NCBI GenBank assembly: GCA_043778255.1
Contig: JAYWGN010000038.1
Location: 113,029 to 177,028 of the forward strand
Direction of reading: 5' to 3'
Origin: JAYWGN01 sp043778255
Lineage (GTDB): Bacteria; Bacteroidota; Bacteroidia; Chitinophagales; Chitinophagaceae
DNA: 64,000 nt
Shown here: piece after piece, positions 47,514 through 56,025 of the stretch
How the letters are laid out: every line of letters starts with the position of its first letter
How positions within the stretch are numbered: position 1 is the stretch's first letter
The notes under the pieces: model-generated
Seen by the model: the letters and a program-made list of their open reading frames with translations, nothing else
What the model was told of the DNA's origin: nothing
Databases searched by the model: none
Program-made: the position numbers and the translations under genes

Positions 47514-47521
47514 CAAAGGTA
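47514..47521 (-). promoter_or_regulatory. Candidate -7 box of the DEAD-box gene
   Basis: On the minus strand the bases read TACCTTTG, matching TAnnTTTG, about 136 bases before the ATG at 47378. The transcript would have a leader of about 130 bases. Confidence 0.5.
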
Positions 47522-47567
47522 ATGGTTTTTGAGCAATTGGAAGCATTTTTAGATTTTAGGGTTTGGG

Positions 47568-47605
47568 TTTGGTGGTTTTTGCAAATGCATTTTGCCAAAT
47601 AAAAA
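47568..47605. repeat. 38-bp direct repeat, left copy
   Basis: From TTTGGTGGTTTTTGC to CCAAATAAAAA. An identical 38-base copy is at 49205-49242 in the same orientation. Weaker similarity (TTTTAGATTTTAG) extends upstream of both. The Fic gene lies between. The unit contains the palindrome AAATGCATTT. Confidence 0.85.
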
Positions 47606-47677
47606 AGTAAATACGAATTTGGAAATATGATGTATCTAGCTACTTTTTTAATTGTATAAACCATTGGTGTTACACAA

Positions 47678-48844
47678 TTACCACACTCCGTCACTAACTG
47701 GTAGAAAACCTTTTTCACCCAGAGATTTAATAACCCCTCTTAGTAGGTAGTTGTTATCAAATCGAATTACATATTTTCTAGCTCCTTCTTTCTCTGGGGC
47801 AAGCATTTTTTTATCAATCAGTTTCCGTATTTGTCTTGACACTTCTGCATCAACTTTACCTACAAAAAATTCCTTTACATCCGAAGCTTGTATAACTTGT
47901 TTATCCACAACTCGTTTTAAAATTTTGGCTTCCACATTTGTAATATATTTTCGTTCTAAAGAGTGACTGATTGTAGGAAGTAGTATTTCTTTTCGTAAAA
48001 ATTCATAATCACTAAGTTTATCAATTTTTTCAATTTCTTGTTTCAATCCTTTTAATACGTATTCACACCAATCCAAAACACTATTATCAGTACCAGTATC
48101 GGCAATAGATAAATTATTGTAATAATCGTTTCTATTACTGCAAAAAACTGCAGTTGGGTTTATTATTCTACCAACATTAACATTAAATCCTGTTTTTACA
48201 AGCATGGCATAAGTAAACAAACGAACTGTTCTGTCATTGCCATTACCAAAAGGATGCACCCATATAAAACGATGGTGTGCTATAGCAGCTTTCAGCAAAT
48301 CGTATTTTGGGCTATCTTCTTTACCTACAAAATCTAGCAATTCTGCCATATACTCATCCACTTTTGTCCAATCAGGAGGTTGGTGTGCTGCTTTATTAAT
48401 TTTAAGATTCAGTTTTCTATAATCTCTAGGAGTATGGTCTCCTTCTCCGTTTGGTGGAGGTAGTAAACCATCAACAATCATTTTATGCATTTCACTTACA
48501 AAAGCCCTGTTAATAGGATAGTCTTTTATATGCTCCTCTATAAATACCATTGCTTTTTCAATATTCTGTATTTCTTTTATACCTGATGGTACGTTTTGTT
48601 GCGCTGTTAGTTTTGTTTCTATATATGCTGCAATAGTTGTGTTGTTACCTTCAATTCTAGCAGAGCCAATACTTTCCAAAGTGTGAAAAATATGTTTTAA
48701 TTGAAAAAATACTTGTGGGTGGGTTGAGCCACCTAATGGTTTCTTACGTAAATAATCTAACTCAATAATTAAATCAGTTAATGATGAACCAAATGATGGT
48801 TCAATTAATTTTAAGTCATAATGTATAAACTTGGCTTCAAACAT
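47678..48844 (-). CDS. Fic family protein with winged-helix tail
   Basis: 388 residues. Fic_N-like region with an inhibitory motif SARIEGN (Ser61, Glu65), the Fic core with HPFGNGNDRTVR (197-208, catalytic His197), and a C-terminal winged-helix part (ASDVKEFFVGKV to LIDKKMLAPE). Family role: transfer of AMP or another nucleotide to protein hydroxyls, self-inhibited by the Glu in the inhibitory helix. From memory, the subfamily usually reads HPFGNGNGRTVR; here the second loop Gly is Asp204, which may disturb phosphate binding. No separate antitoxin. Flanked by two copies of a 38-bp repeat. Confidence 0.88.
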   Translation of the reverse strand: MFEAKFIHYDLKLIEPSFGSSLTDLIIELDYLRKKPLGGSTHPQVFFQLKHIFHTLESIGSARIEGNNTTIAAYIETKLTAQQNVPSGIKEIQNIEKAMVFIEEHIKDYPINRAFVSEMHKMIVDGLLPPPNGEGDHTPRDYRKLNLKINKAAHQPPDWTKVDEYMAELLDFVGKEDSPKYDLLKAAIAHHRFIWVHPFGNGNDRTVRLFTYAMLVKTGFNVNVGRIINPTAVFCSNRNDYYNNLSIADTGTDNSVLDWCEYVLKGLKQEIEKIDKLSDYEFLRKEILLPTISHSLERKYITNVEAKILKRVVDKQVIQASDVKEFFVGKVDAEVSRQIRKLIDKKMLAPEKEGARKYVIRFDNNYLLRGVIKSLGEKGFLPVSDGVW

Positions 48845-49204
48845 TTAATAGATAGACTTTTTTTATTTAACAAAGCATAAATAAGTAATTAACAACAATT
48901 ACTAACTAGTAGCTGTATATCAACACTTTACAAATATACAATATATCATAACAATTAACAAAACATACATATATACTTTTACAACTTTACTTAACCCAAA
49001 GTAATACTAGAAAGGCGGTATTCACCAATATGAGGCTTGAACACGTTCAAAAAATAGAGGTTGCTCAATTTAGTTGTATTTGGCATTATTCCATTTTGTA
49101 CGGGAGGCATGCTGAACTCTATTGCCCCACTTTAATAAGGTCTGTTAACTATCAAAAGGCTACAATATTGCAACAAGGGTGGAGCATAAATTTTAGATTT
49201 TAGA

Positions 49205-49242
49205 TTTGGTGGTTTTTGCAAATGCATTTTGCCAAATAAAAA
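49205..49242. repeat. 38-bp direct repeat, right copy
   Basis: Identical to 47568-47605 over 38 bases and in the same orientation, 1.64 kb apart. Confidence 0.85.
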
Positions 49243-49289
49243 GTAAAATAATAAAATATAGGGAATAGCATCCGATAAAAACTATTAGG

Positions 49290-49366
49290 CTGTAGTAGCG
49301 GCTAGTACAGGCTTCGCTTCGCTTCGGCTCTTCGTTATTGTAATAAACAATAACGGAGGAGCTACC
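49290..49366. repeat. GC-rich hairpin element
   Basis: CGTTATTGT (49333-49341) pairs perfectly with ACAATAACG (49347-49355); outward, GTAGC near 49296 can meet GCTAC near 49361. Between lies a CGCTTCGCTTCGGCT stretch. Much richer in GC than its surroundings, REP-like in character. Confidence 0.5.
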
Positions 49367-49451
49367 CTTTCCTATCCGCCATTCCTTGATCAGTATAATA
49401 TAATTCAACTATTCAGTAACAATGTGGCTCAGTTGTTATTTATGTGCTTCA

Positions 49452-49613
49452 TTCCTTCATTCCTTCATTCCATAACTTCCACCTCTTACCTCTAACTTCT
49501 TACCTCTAACTTCTTACCTCTCACTTCGTACCTCGTACCTCCCACTTCTAACTTCTCACTTCGTACCTCGTACTTCCCACTTCTAACCACTTACTTCTCA
49601 CCTTTCACTTATT
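49452..49613. repeat. Pyrimidine-only tract built of short repeats
   Basis: About 160 bases with strong C/T bias on the plus strand, made of variants of ACTTCTTACCTCT and CACTTCGTACCTCGTAC. At least three imperfect longer copies are visible (for example around 49528 and 49556). It ends about 45 bases before the next gene. Confidence 0.75.
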
Positions 49614-49657
49614 TCTTATTAATTAATTTCCTATCTTACAATACAAATACTTAACTT

Positions 49658-50425
49658 ATGAAAAAAATAATAGTTACAATTATCGTTTCCATTATACATA
49701 CCAATATAATGCTTGCTCAAAGTGGTGGCGATGGACCACCAATACTGGTAAACAATAATGACCCTTTGCCAATAAGGCTACCACCAAGTAGGTTGGAGTA
49801 CACTAACTCTAATTATTACGTTATAGAATTAACTAATAATCAAGGAGTACTAATTAATCAACAAGTTCCATTTACTGATGTACAAGGCACACCCTACTTT
49901 AATACCGATTGGACTAACGCCACTATTATAACCAAGGCACAGGATACATTTTACAACGTGCCTATTAAAATGAATTTGCAAAGCAATAAAGTTTATTATA
50001 AAAAAACAGACCTCCAATATACCATTGTAGATAATGAAGCCATACGAAAAATAATAATCCCAAGCCTTGCAGGAAACATTGTATTTGCTAACCGATTTAC
50101 GGCAATTGATAATCAAAATTATTATAGTTATTACCAAGTATTAACACAAGGTACTTACACTTTACTGTGCTACAAAAAAGTTGTGTACACCCAACACAAA
50201 AACGATATGAGTGGCGAAATAACTAATACATTTGAACCCTACAATACCTACTATATACAAGTTGGAGAAAGTATAAAAAAGTACAACCCCAAAAAAGATG
50301 TAAAAGAATTTATAAACCCCACAGACCTTACTACCTACAATAATTTATTAACAGCTAATGCAGGGCAAAAAAAAGGAATAGACCAAACTATTGAACTGTT
50401 TAAACAACTTAATAGTAAAAAATAA
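49658..50425 (+). CDS. Secreted protein of unknown function
   Basis: 255 residues with a signal peptide ending IMLAQ. The mature part starts with a Gly/Pro-rich segment (SGGDGPPILVNNNDPLPIRL) and then has a strand-rich pattern with many Tyr and Asn. I recognise no domain and no sorting tail. The following NUDIX gene starts at the base after its stop (TAAATG), so the two are co-translated; the functional link is not obvious. Confidence 0.7.
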   Translation: MKKIIVTIIVSIIHTNIMLAQSGGDGPPILVNNNDPLPIRLPPSRLEYTNSNYYVIELTNNQGVLINQQVPFTDVQGTPYFNTDWTNATIITKAQDTFYNVPIKMNLQSNKVYYKKTDLQYTIVDNEAIRKIIIPSLAGNIVFANRFTAIDNQNYYSYYQVLTQGTYTLLCYKKVVYTQHKNDMSGEITNTFEPYNTYYIQVGESIKKYNPKKDVKEFINPTDLTTYNNLLTANAGQKKGIDQTIELFKQLNSKK

Positions 50426-50881
50426 ATGATTATAATAAGAGTATACGGCTTACTTATTAACCATAACCAACAGCTATTGGTAAGTGATGAGTTGGTTAAA
50501 GGTAAATATATTACCAAATTTCCTGGTGGTGGTTTACAACAAGGCGAGGGTACTATTGATTGCCTCAAACGTGAATTTATGGAGGAGTTGCAGCTGCCCA
50601 TACAAGTACTTAGCCATTATTATACCACCGACTTTTATCAGCAAAGTGGTTTTAACCCTAACCATCAAATAATTGGTATTTATTATAAAGTAGCAGCGTT
50701 ACAACCCTTATCAGTAGCTGTTAGTAGTATACCTTTTGAATATACCAAAGCACAATTAGAACTGTATAAAACTACCGAACAAATAGAGGCATTTAGATAC
50801 ATACAACTTACCGAACTTACCACAAACAATGTAACATTACCTATTGATAAAGTGGTGGTAAACAAGTTACTTAATAATTAG
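50426..50881 (+). CDS. NUDIX hydrolase
   Basis: 151 residues. The Nudix box is at about 35-57: GGLQQGE, seven residues, then REFMEELQL, matching GX5EX7REUXEEXGU except that the final Gly is Gln56. Family role: hydrolysis of nucleoside diphosphates linked to another group; substrate not predictable. ATG directly abuts the upstream stop. Confidence 0.87.
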   Translation: MIIIRVYGLLINHNQQLLVSDELVKGKYITKFPGGGLQQGEGTIDCLKREFMEELQLPIQVLSHYYTTDFYQQSGFNPNHQIIGIYYKVAALQPLSVAVSSIPFEYTKAQLELYKTTEQIEAFRYIQLTELTTNNVTLPIDKVVVNKLLNN

Positions 50882-51005
50882 TAACAACAATGTTTTAATC
50901 TCATCTTTTCTGTAATTTGTAACCTAACATTTTACTAATTGTAACTTTAACATAAATTACATTAATAAATATATGACCGTACTCCAAAAACAATTTGCCT
51001 ACTCA

Positions 51006-51013
51006 TAACTTTG
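51006..51013 (+). promoter_or_regulatory. Candidate -7 box of purA
   Basis: TAACTTTG fits TAnnTTTG and lies 38 bases before the purA ATG. The -33 element is not clear. Confidence 0.5.
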
Positions 51014-51051
51014 TATATAACTTGCACTCAAATTGATAAATAATTATAATT

Positions 51052-52314
51052 ATGGTAGATGTAATATTGGGTTTACAATGGGGCGATGAAGGCAAAGGGA
51101 AAATAGTGGATTATTTTGCTAAAGATTACGATTTAATTGCAAGGTTTCAAGGCGGCCCTAATGCTGGCCACACCTTGTATGTACAGGATAAAAAAGTAGT
51201 GTTACATCAAATACCTTCGGGCATATTTCATACCAATAAAATTAACCTAATTGGTAATGGAGTAGTGCTTGATGTGGTAACACTCAAACGAGAATGTGAA
51301 ACCGTGGCAACATTTGGAGTTGATGTAAAAAAGAACCTTTATATAAGCGAAAAAGCACACCTTATATTGCCCACTCACCGTGCATTAGATAAGGCAAGTG
51401 AACTAGCAAAAGGTAATGATAAAATTGGCAGTACACTTAAAGGCATTGGCCCAACTTATATGGACAAAACAGGGCGTAATGGCATACGGGTAGGCGATCT
51501 GCTCGACAAAAGTTTTTTGACAAACTACATAAGGTTAAGATTAAAGCATCAAAAATTATTAGATAGTTTTAACTTTAATGAAGATATAAGCAACTGGGAA
51601 GAGGAGTTTTTTGAAGCAGTAGAATTTATAAAAGAATTAAATATTGTAAATGGCGAATATTTTATAAACGAACATATAGCTGCAGGTAAAAAAGTACTTG
51701 CCGAAGGTGCACAAGGTAGTATGCTCGATATTGACTTTGGCACCTATCCATTTGTAACAAGTAGCAACACTATTACAAGTGGTGTATGTAATGGGTTGGG
51801 TATAGCACCACAACTTATTAAAGATGTATATGGTATTACCAAAGCATACTGTACCAGAGTAGGGTCGGGGCCGTTTCCTACTGAGTTAAATGACGAAACG
51901 GGTGAGCAACTCCGTAAAATTGGGAGTGAATTTGGTGCCACCACAGGCCGCCCAAGGCGTTGCGGATGGATTGATTTAGTAGCCCTAAAATATACCTGTA
52001 TGATTAACGGTGTTACTAAAATTATAATGACAAAAACCGATGTATTGGACGACTTTGAAACACTACAAGTATGTACCGCTTATAATATTGATGGTAAGGA
52101 AACTACCCAAATACCGTTTCAAATAAACAAGGCAAATATAAAAGTAGTGCTACAACCGTTTAACGGATGGCAAACAAACATCACCAAAATTGAAACAAAA
52201 GATGCTATGCCAGAAGCCATAAAAACATATATAGATTTTATAAATAAATATGTAGGAGTGCATACACACTACATTAGCAACGGCCCAGCAAGAGAACAAA
52301 TAGTGGCGTTTTAA
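51052..52314 (+). CDS. purA: Adenylosuccinate synthase
   Basis: 420 residues, full length. N-terminal GTP/IMP loop (LQWGDEGKGKIVDYFA), GGPNAGHT, the GIGPTYMDKTGR segment and GATTGRPRRCGW near the aspartate site. Catalyses GTP-dependent joining of IMP and aspartate, the first step from IMP to AMP. Its own promoter is likely; no other pur genes lie nearby. A NUDIX gene precedes it by 170 bases. Confidence 0.97.
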   Translation: MVDVILGLQWGDEGKGKIVDYFAKDYDLIARFQGGPNAGHTLYVQDKKVVLHQIPSGIFHTNKINLIGNGVVLDVVTLKRECETVATFGVDVKKNLYISEKAHLILPTHRALDKASELAKGNDKIGSTLKGIGPTYMDKTGRNGIRVGDLLDKSFLTNYIRLRLKHQKLLDSFNFNEDISNWEEEFFEAVEFIKELNIVNGEYFINEHIAAGKKVLAEGAQGSMLDIDFGTYPFVTSSNTITSGVCNGLGIAPQLIKDVYGITKAYCTRVGSGPFPTELNDETGEQLRKIGSEFGATTGRPRRCGWIDLVALKYTCMINGVTKIIMTKTDVLDDFETLQVCTAYNIDGKETTQIPFQINKANIKVVLQPFNGWQTNITKIETKDAMPEAIKTYIDFINKYVGVHTHYISNGPAREQIVAF

Positions 52315-52393
52315 AATAAAATAAAAAAAAGCATCAAAATATTTGGCTATTAAAAAATTCAGTTGAATTTTTACATTGAAATTAAAATACAAT

Positions 52394-52795
52394 ATGACTA
52401 CGAAAACAGCATTGGAAACAGCACCAACACTACCCACCATTACTGCTATAATAACTGCAGCAAAAAAAGCAGCAAAACCAAAAAAAGCAGCAACAGATGA
52501 TGAGGATGACCTTGACTTAGACGATGAAGAAACTCCAAAAAAGGGGAAAGGAAAACCTGCAAAAAATGACGATGATGATGATAGTGATGAGGATGAAAAA
52601 GAAGACGATTGGAATAAAGACGATGACGACAATTGGGATCCTGACTTTGACGAATTTGATATACCCAAAAAAGGCGGTGCAAAAAAGGCAGGAAAAAGTA
52701 GTGACGACGATGACTTTAAAGTTGATGAAGACTTTAAAGAATTTGATAGCTTTGGTGGTGGCGATGATGGATTTGATGATGACGATGATTACTAA
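52394..52795 (+). CDS. Highly acidic low-complexity protein
   Basis: 133 residues from ATG at 52394; the frame also opens with TTG at 52376 but ATG is preferred. After an Ala/Thr-rich start and a KKAAKPKKAA segment, the rest is mostly Asp/Glu with Lys-Gly patches and ends in a run of Asp and Tyr. Likely disordered. Similar short acidic proteins occur in related Bacteroidota, sometimes labelled DNA primase without basis. It could chaperone basic proteins or bind cations (inference). Starts 80 bases after purA; pabB begins 13 bases after it. Confidence 0.7.
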   Translation: MTTKTALETAPTLPTITAIITAAKKAAKPKKAATDDEDDLDLDDEETPKKGKGKPAKNDDDDDSDEDEKEDDWNKDDDDNWDPDFDEFDIPKKGGAKKAGKSSDDDDFKVDEDFKEFDSFGGGDDGFDDDDDY

Positions 52796-52808
52796 AAATT
52801 AACTAATA

Positions 52809-54074
52809 TTGTTACAAAGAAATACAAACACATACACCATTGACAACTACGATGTGTTTTACCTCAAAATGTTGAACTGGCTCAGTCAGTTCAACATTTT
52901 TTGTTTGTTGCACAATAATGGCTACGCCAATAGCAAAGTCAATAATAGTATAATTGTGGCTATTGATGCACATCAAATATTTACCTATAACAATGTAGAT
53001 GAATTGCATAAAATGCCCACTCATTCCGATTGGTTATTTGGCCATATTAGTTACAGCAGTATCAGTACAGTTACGGTTAATAGTAACCCTATTGGGTTTG
53101 AGCAAATACAATTTTTTGTACCAAAAATAATATTGTTTTTAGGCACAACAGAAATAACTATACATAGCTATAAAGTAACGCCACAAAGCATTGTAACAGC
53201 TATTAACAATACCAATATACCCAATACTACACAACCTAAAGTAGCCGTACAACCCAAAGTAACTAAGGCACAATATATTGAACACATTAATGCTTTGAAG
53301 CAACATATACTAAGAGGCGACTGTTACGAAATCAATTATTGTCAAGAGTTTTACAGTGCCAATGCTGCTATTAACCCAATTGATATATTTACCAAATTAA
53401 ATGCCGTATCACCTAACCCTTATGCAGCATTGTATAAGCAACAGCACAGTTATGTACTATGCCAAAGCCCCGAAAGGTATATAAGTAAAGTTGAAAATAT
53501 ACTAACAAGCCAACCTATAAAAGGTACTATAAAGCGTAATACTGGTGATGCTCAAAACGATGAATTGCTAAAGCAACAATTGCAACAAAGTCCAAAGGAA
53601 CAGTCGGAAAATGTAATGATAGTGGACTTAGTTCGCAATGACCTTAGTAGAGTATGTATGCCCCATACTGTAAAGGTAAGTGAGCTATTTGGTGTACATA
53701 CTTACCCACAAGTACACCACCTTATAAGTACTGTACAAGGCAGTTTGATGCCTAATGCTACATTTGCTGATATTATACAAGCCACTTTTCCTATGGGTAG
53801 TATGACGGGTGCCCCAAAGGTAAAAGTTATGGAATTGATTAGTAAATATGAGGCTACTAATAGAGGTTTGTTTTCAGGTACTATTGGCTACATAATGCCT
53901 AATGGTAATTTTGATTTTAATGTAGTAATAAGGAGTATTTTGTATAATGTAGCTACTCAATACATAAGCTACTTTGTAGGTAGTGGTATTACAATATATT
54001 GCAATGCCGAGCAGGAATATGAGGAGTGTTTGCTTAAAGCAAAAGCAATGCAGCAGGTGCTTTTGGGCGAATAG
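52809..54074 (+). CDS. pabB: Aminodeoxychorismate/anthranilate synthase component I
   Basis: 421 residues. Chorismate-binding enzyme motifs: QPIKGTIKRN, ENVMIVDLVRNDLSRV, GSMTGAPKVKVMELI and a late GSGITIYCNAEQEYEECLLKA. The short N-terminal domain fits PabB better than TrpE. Role: makes 4-amino-4-deoxychorismate for folate. The frame opens with TTG at 52809; the first ATG is 20 codons in and would cut the conserved start, so TTG is favoured. Confidence 0.88.
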   Translation: MLQRNTNTYTIDNYDVFYLKMLNWLSQFNIFCLLHNNGYANSKVNNSIIVAIDAHQIFTYNNVDELHKMPTHSDWLFGHISYSSISTVTVNSNPIGFEQIQFFVPKIILFLGTTEITIHSYKVTPQSIVTAINNTNIPNTTQPKVAVQPKVTKAQYIEHINALKQHILRGDCYEINYCQEFYSANAAINPIDIFTKLNAVSPNPYAALYKQQHSYVLCQSPERYISKVENILTSQPIKGTIKRNTGDAQNDELLKQQLQQSPKEQSENVMIVDLVRNDLSRVCMPHTVKVSELFGVHTYPQVHHLISTVQGSLMPNATFADIIQATFPMGSMTGAPKVKVMELISKYEATNRGLFSGTIGYIMPNGNFDFNVVIRSILYNVATQYISYFVGSGITIYCNAEQEYEECLLKAKAMQQVLLGE

Positions 54075-54152
54075 CATTTTGGTTACTATTTTTATTTTTA
54101 ATTTTTTTGCCTTTGGCAGATGCCTTTGCTAACTATTATATAATTTTGTATA

Positions 54153-54803
54153 ATGTACATTAACACCGAAAATTATTATGACATTAAAAAATATGTAACC
54201 CAAAAAAATATAACACTAGTAGCAGTAAGCAAAACCAAACCTGTAGCAGCCATACAAGCATTATACGACCTTGGGCAACGAGACTTTGGCGAAAATTATG
54301 TGCAGGAATTAGTAGAAAAACAAGCCCAATTACCTAACGATATACGGTGGCATTACATAGGGCATTTGCAAAGCAATAAAGTAAAGTTAATACTACCCAT
54401 AGTACACTTAATACATGGTGTTGATACACAAAAGCTATTGCAAACCATACAAAAAGAAGCAAATAAATTAGGCATTATTGCTAACTGTTTACTACAAGTA
54501 CACATAGCAACCGAAAGCACAAAGTTTGGCTTAACTGCCACCGAAATAGATACAATAATAAACGAAACAGAAACTTATACTAACGTACATATAAAAGGAC
54601 TAATGGGTATGGCAAGCAATACCACCAATGAAGGCCAAATTGCTACCGAATTTGAAAGTATACATAACCTACAACAACAGTATGCCAATACTAACCTACC
54701 TTTAGCCACACTAAGCATAGGTATGAGTGGCGATTATAAAATAGCAGCCCAACACGGCGCTACTATGGTTCGTATAGGTAGTTTATTATTTGGTAGTCGG
54801 TAA
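54153..54803 (+). CDS. yggS: YggS/PLPBP pyridoxal-phosphate homeostasis protein
   Basis: 216 residues. PLP lysine Lys27 in VAVSKTKP, followed by FGENYVQEL, WHYIGHLQSNKVK, FGLTATEI, IKGLMGMA and SIGMSGDYKIAAQHGATMVRIGSLLFG. Role: binds and buffers PLP; no catalysis known. Length slightly short at the N-terminus but complete. It follows pabB by 78 bases. Confidence 0.95.
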   Translation: MYINTENYYDIKKYVTQKNITLVAVSKTKPVAAIQALYDLGQRDFGENYVQELVEKQAQLPNDIRWHYIGHLQSNKVKLILPIVHLIHGVDTQKLLQTIQKEANKLGIIANCLLQVHIATESTKFGLTATEIDTIINETETYTNVHIKGLMGMASNTTNEGQIATEFESIHNLQQQYANTNLPLATLSIGMSGDYKIAAQHGATMVRIGSLLFGSR

Positions 54804-54834
54804 TGTTTTTTTTTGCAAATAAAATAATAATAAT

Positions 54835-55305
54835 ATGAACATAAAAAAATTAGTAATAGCAATAGCCATACCACTAGGTGTAGGCAGTATTGCAGGGTAT
54901 GCTACAAGTGATAATATTGTATGGTTGAAAACGTTGGTACAACCAAGTTTTGCTCCACCCAATTGGGTATTTGCACCGGTATGGACAACCCTTTACATAC
55001 TTATGGGTATTGCATTGTACATAGTATGGAGTAAGCCTGCCGTTAATCATTGGCACAAAAAAGCAATTACTATATTTGCTATACAATTAGTGTTAAATTT
55101 TTGTTGGTCTTTTGTTTTTTTTAAATACCATCAATTAGGGTTAGCTATGTTTGAAATTGGGCTACTTTGGGTATCTATATTTTTAAACATTTTAGTGTTT
55201 GCAAAAATTAGCAAAACGGCAGCTTGGCTATTAGTACCTTACATAATGTGGGTAAGCTTTGCAAGTATTTTAAATTTTTATTATTGGAGTTTAAATACCA
55301 TTTAA
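54835..55305 (+). CDS. tspO: TspO/MBR family membrane protein
   Basis: 156 residues with five membrane segments. Typical motifs: PSFAPPNWVFAPVWTTLYIL, LNFCWSFVFF and WVSFASILNFYYWSLN. Family role: binds porphyrins and is linked to tetrapyrrole and stress responses. It lies 31 bases after yggS. Confidence 0.92.
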   Translation: MNIKKLVIAIAIPLGVGSIAGYATSDNIVWLKTLVQPSFAPPNWVFAPVWTTLYILMGIALYIVWSKPAVNHWHKKAITIFAIQLVLNFCWSFVFFKYHQLGLAMFEIGLLWVSIFLNILVFAKISKTAAWLLVPYIMWVSFASILNFYYWSLNTI

Positions 55306-55361
55306 TCAATGCATTTAACCTACACATTTACTCAAATACATTCCACCAAAAAATAAAAAAA

Positions 55362-55829
55362 ATGGAACTCACAAAGCTTACAAATGTGATGGAGCAATTA
55401 GAAAATAGTATTCCAAATTTTGAAAAAATGAATACCCAAGTATCAAGTACCGCTGTGGGTTGGCATATAGCACATAGTTTGCAAGTATTTACCAAAGCCA
55501 TACCTGTAATGCAACAATCAAACCCTGAGGAATACAAAAGCACATTTAGCTTCGCAAAATTTATGGTATATACTTTGGGTACTATACCACGTGGCAAAGC
55601 CAAAGCCCCCAAGTCAGTACAACCAACAGAGACTATAAGTGAAGCAAATTTGCAGTTGCAAATAATTGAGGCAAAGCGATGCCTTGCATTATTGCCTAGG
55701 TTAGCTACAAACCAATTTTTTCCACACCCTTACTTTGGTAAGTTACATGTAAAAGATAGTATTAAGTTTTTAGCTTTACACACCCAACACCACTTAAAAA
55801 TTATAAACGATATTGTAAAAAATAGCTAA
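55362..55829 (+). CDS. DinB-like / DUF1569-type protein
   Basis: 155 residues from ATG at 55362; the frame extends upstream into tspO but lacks a natural start there. Three potential metal-binding His sites, as in the DinB four-helix fold: GWHIAHSL (His35, His38) and LALHTQHHLK (His140, His143 or 144). Family members include thiol-dependent transferases and many of unknown function. It stands 56 bases after tspO. Confidence 0.75.
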   Translation: MELTKLTNVMEQLENSIPNFEKMNTQVSSTAVGWHIAHSLQVFTKAIPVMQQSNPEEYKSTFSFAKFMVYTLGTIPRGKAKAPKSVQPTETISEANLQLQIIEAKRCLALLPRLATNQFFPHPYFGKLHVKDSIKFLALHTQHHLKIINDIVKNS

Positions 55830-55971
55830 ATAATACAATAAGAAGTTCGGTATTTTTTTATCGAAATCACTATTTAGCTCAGTTATTTAAGCCCAAGGGG
55901 CTAAAATAAAGGTAAGTTTAGGCACAAAAAATAATTATTATAAAGAAAATATTTTATTAATAAAAAATAAT

Positions 55972-55979
55972 TACCTTTG
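55972..55979 (+). promoter_or_regulatory. Candidate -7 box of tuf
   Basis: TACCTTTG fits TAnnTTTG and lies 47 bases before the tuf ATG, after a very AT-rich stretch. Confidence 0.6.
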
Positions 55980-56025
55980 CCACCACAAAAAAAATAAGTA
56001 CACACATAATTAAAAATTCATAACA

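Larger units (their letters stand above)
48845..49657. other. Repeat-rich intergenic region
   Basis: An 813-base stretch with no convincing gene. It holds the second 38-bp repeat copy (49205), a GC-rich hairpin element (about 49290-49366) and a pyrimidine tract (about 49452-49613). A 57-codon frame at 49031-49204 on the plus strand has no family signature and runs into the repeat; I treat it as unproven. Confidence 0.6.

Noticed and set aside
49031..49204. 57-codon frame on the plus strand before the repeat copy
   Set aside because: It is open and starts with ATG but has no family pattern and runs into the repeat; kept only as a note in the intergenic entry.
49193..49408. 71-codon frame on the minus strand in the repeat-rich gap
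   Set aside because: It is made from the 38-bp repeat and the hairpin element and reads as chance.
52446..52802. Other frames over the acidic gene
   Set aside because: They are shadows of the repetitive GAT/GAA codons and encode His- or Met-rich nonsense.
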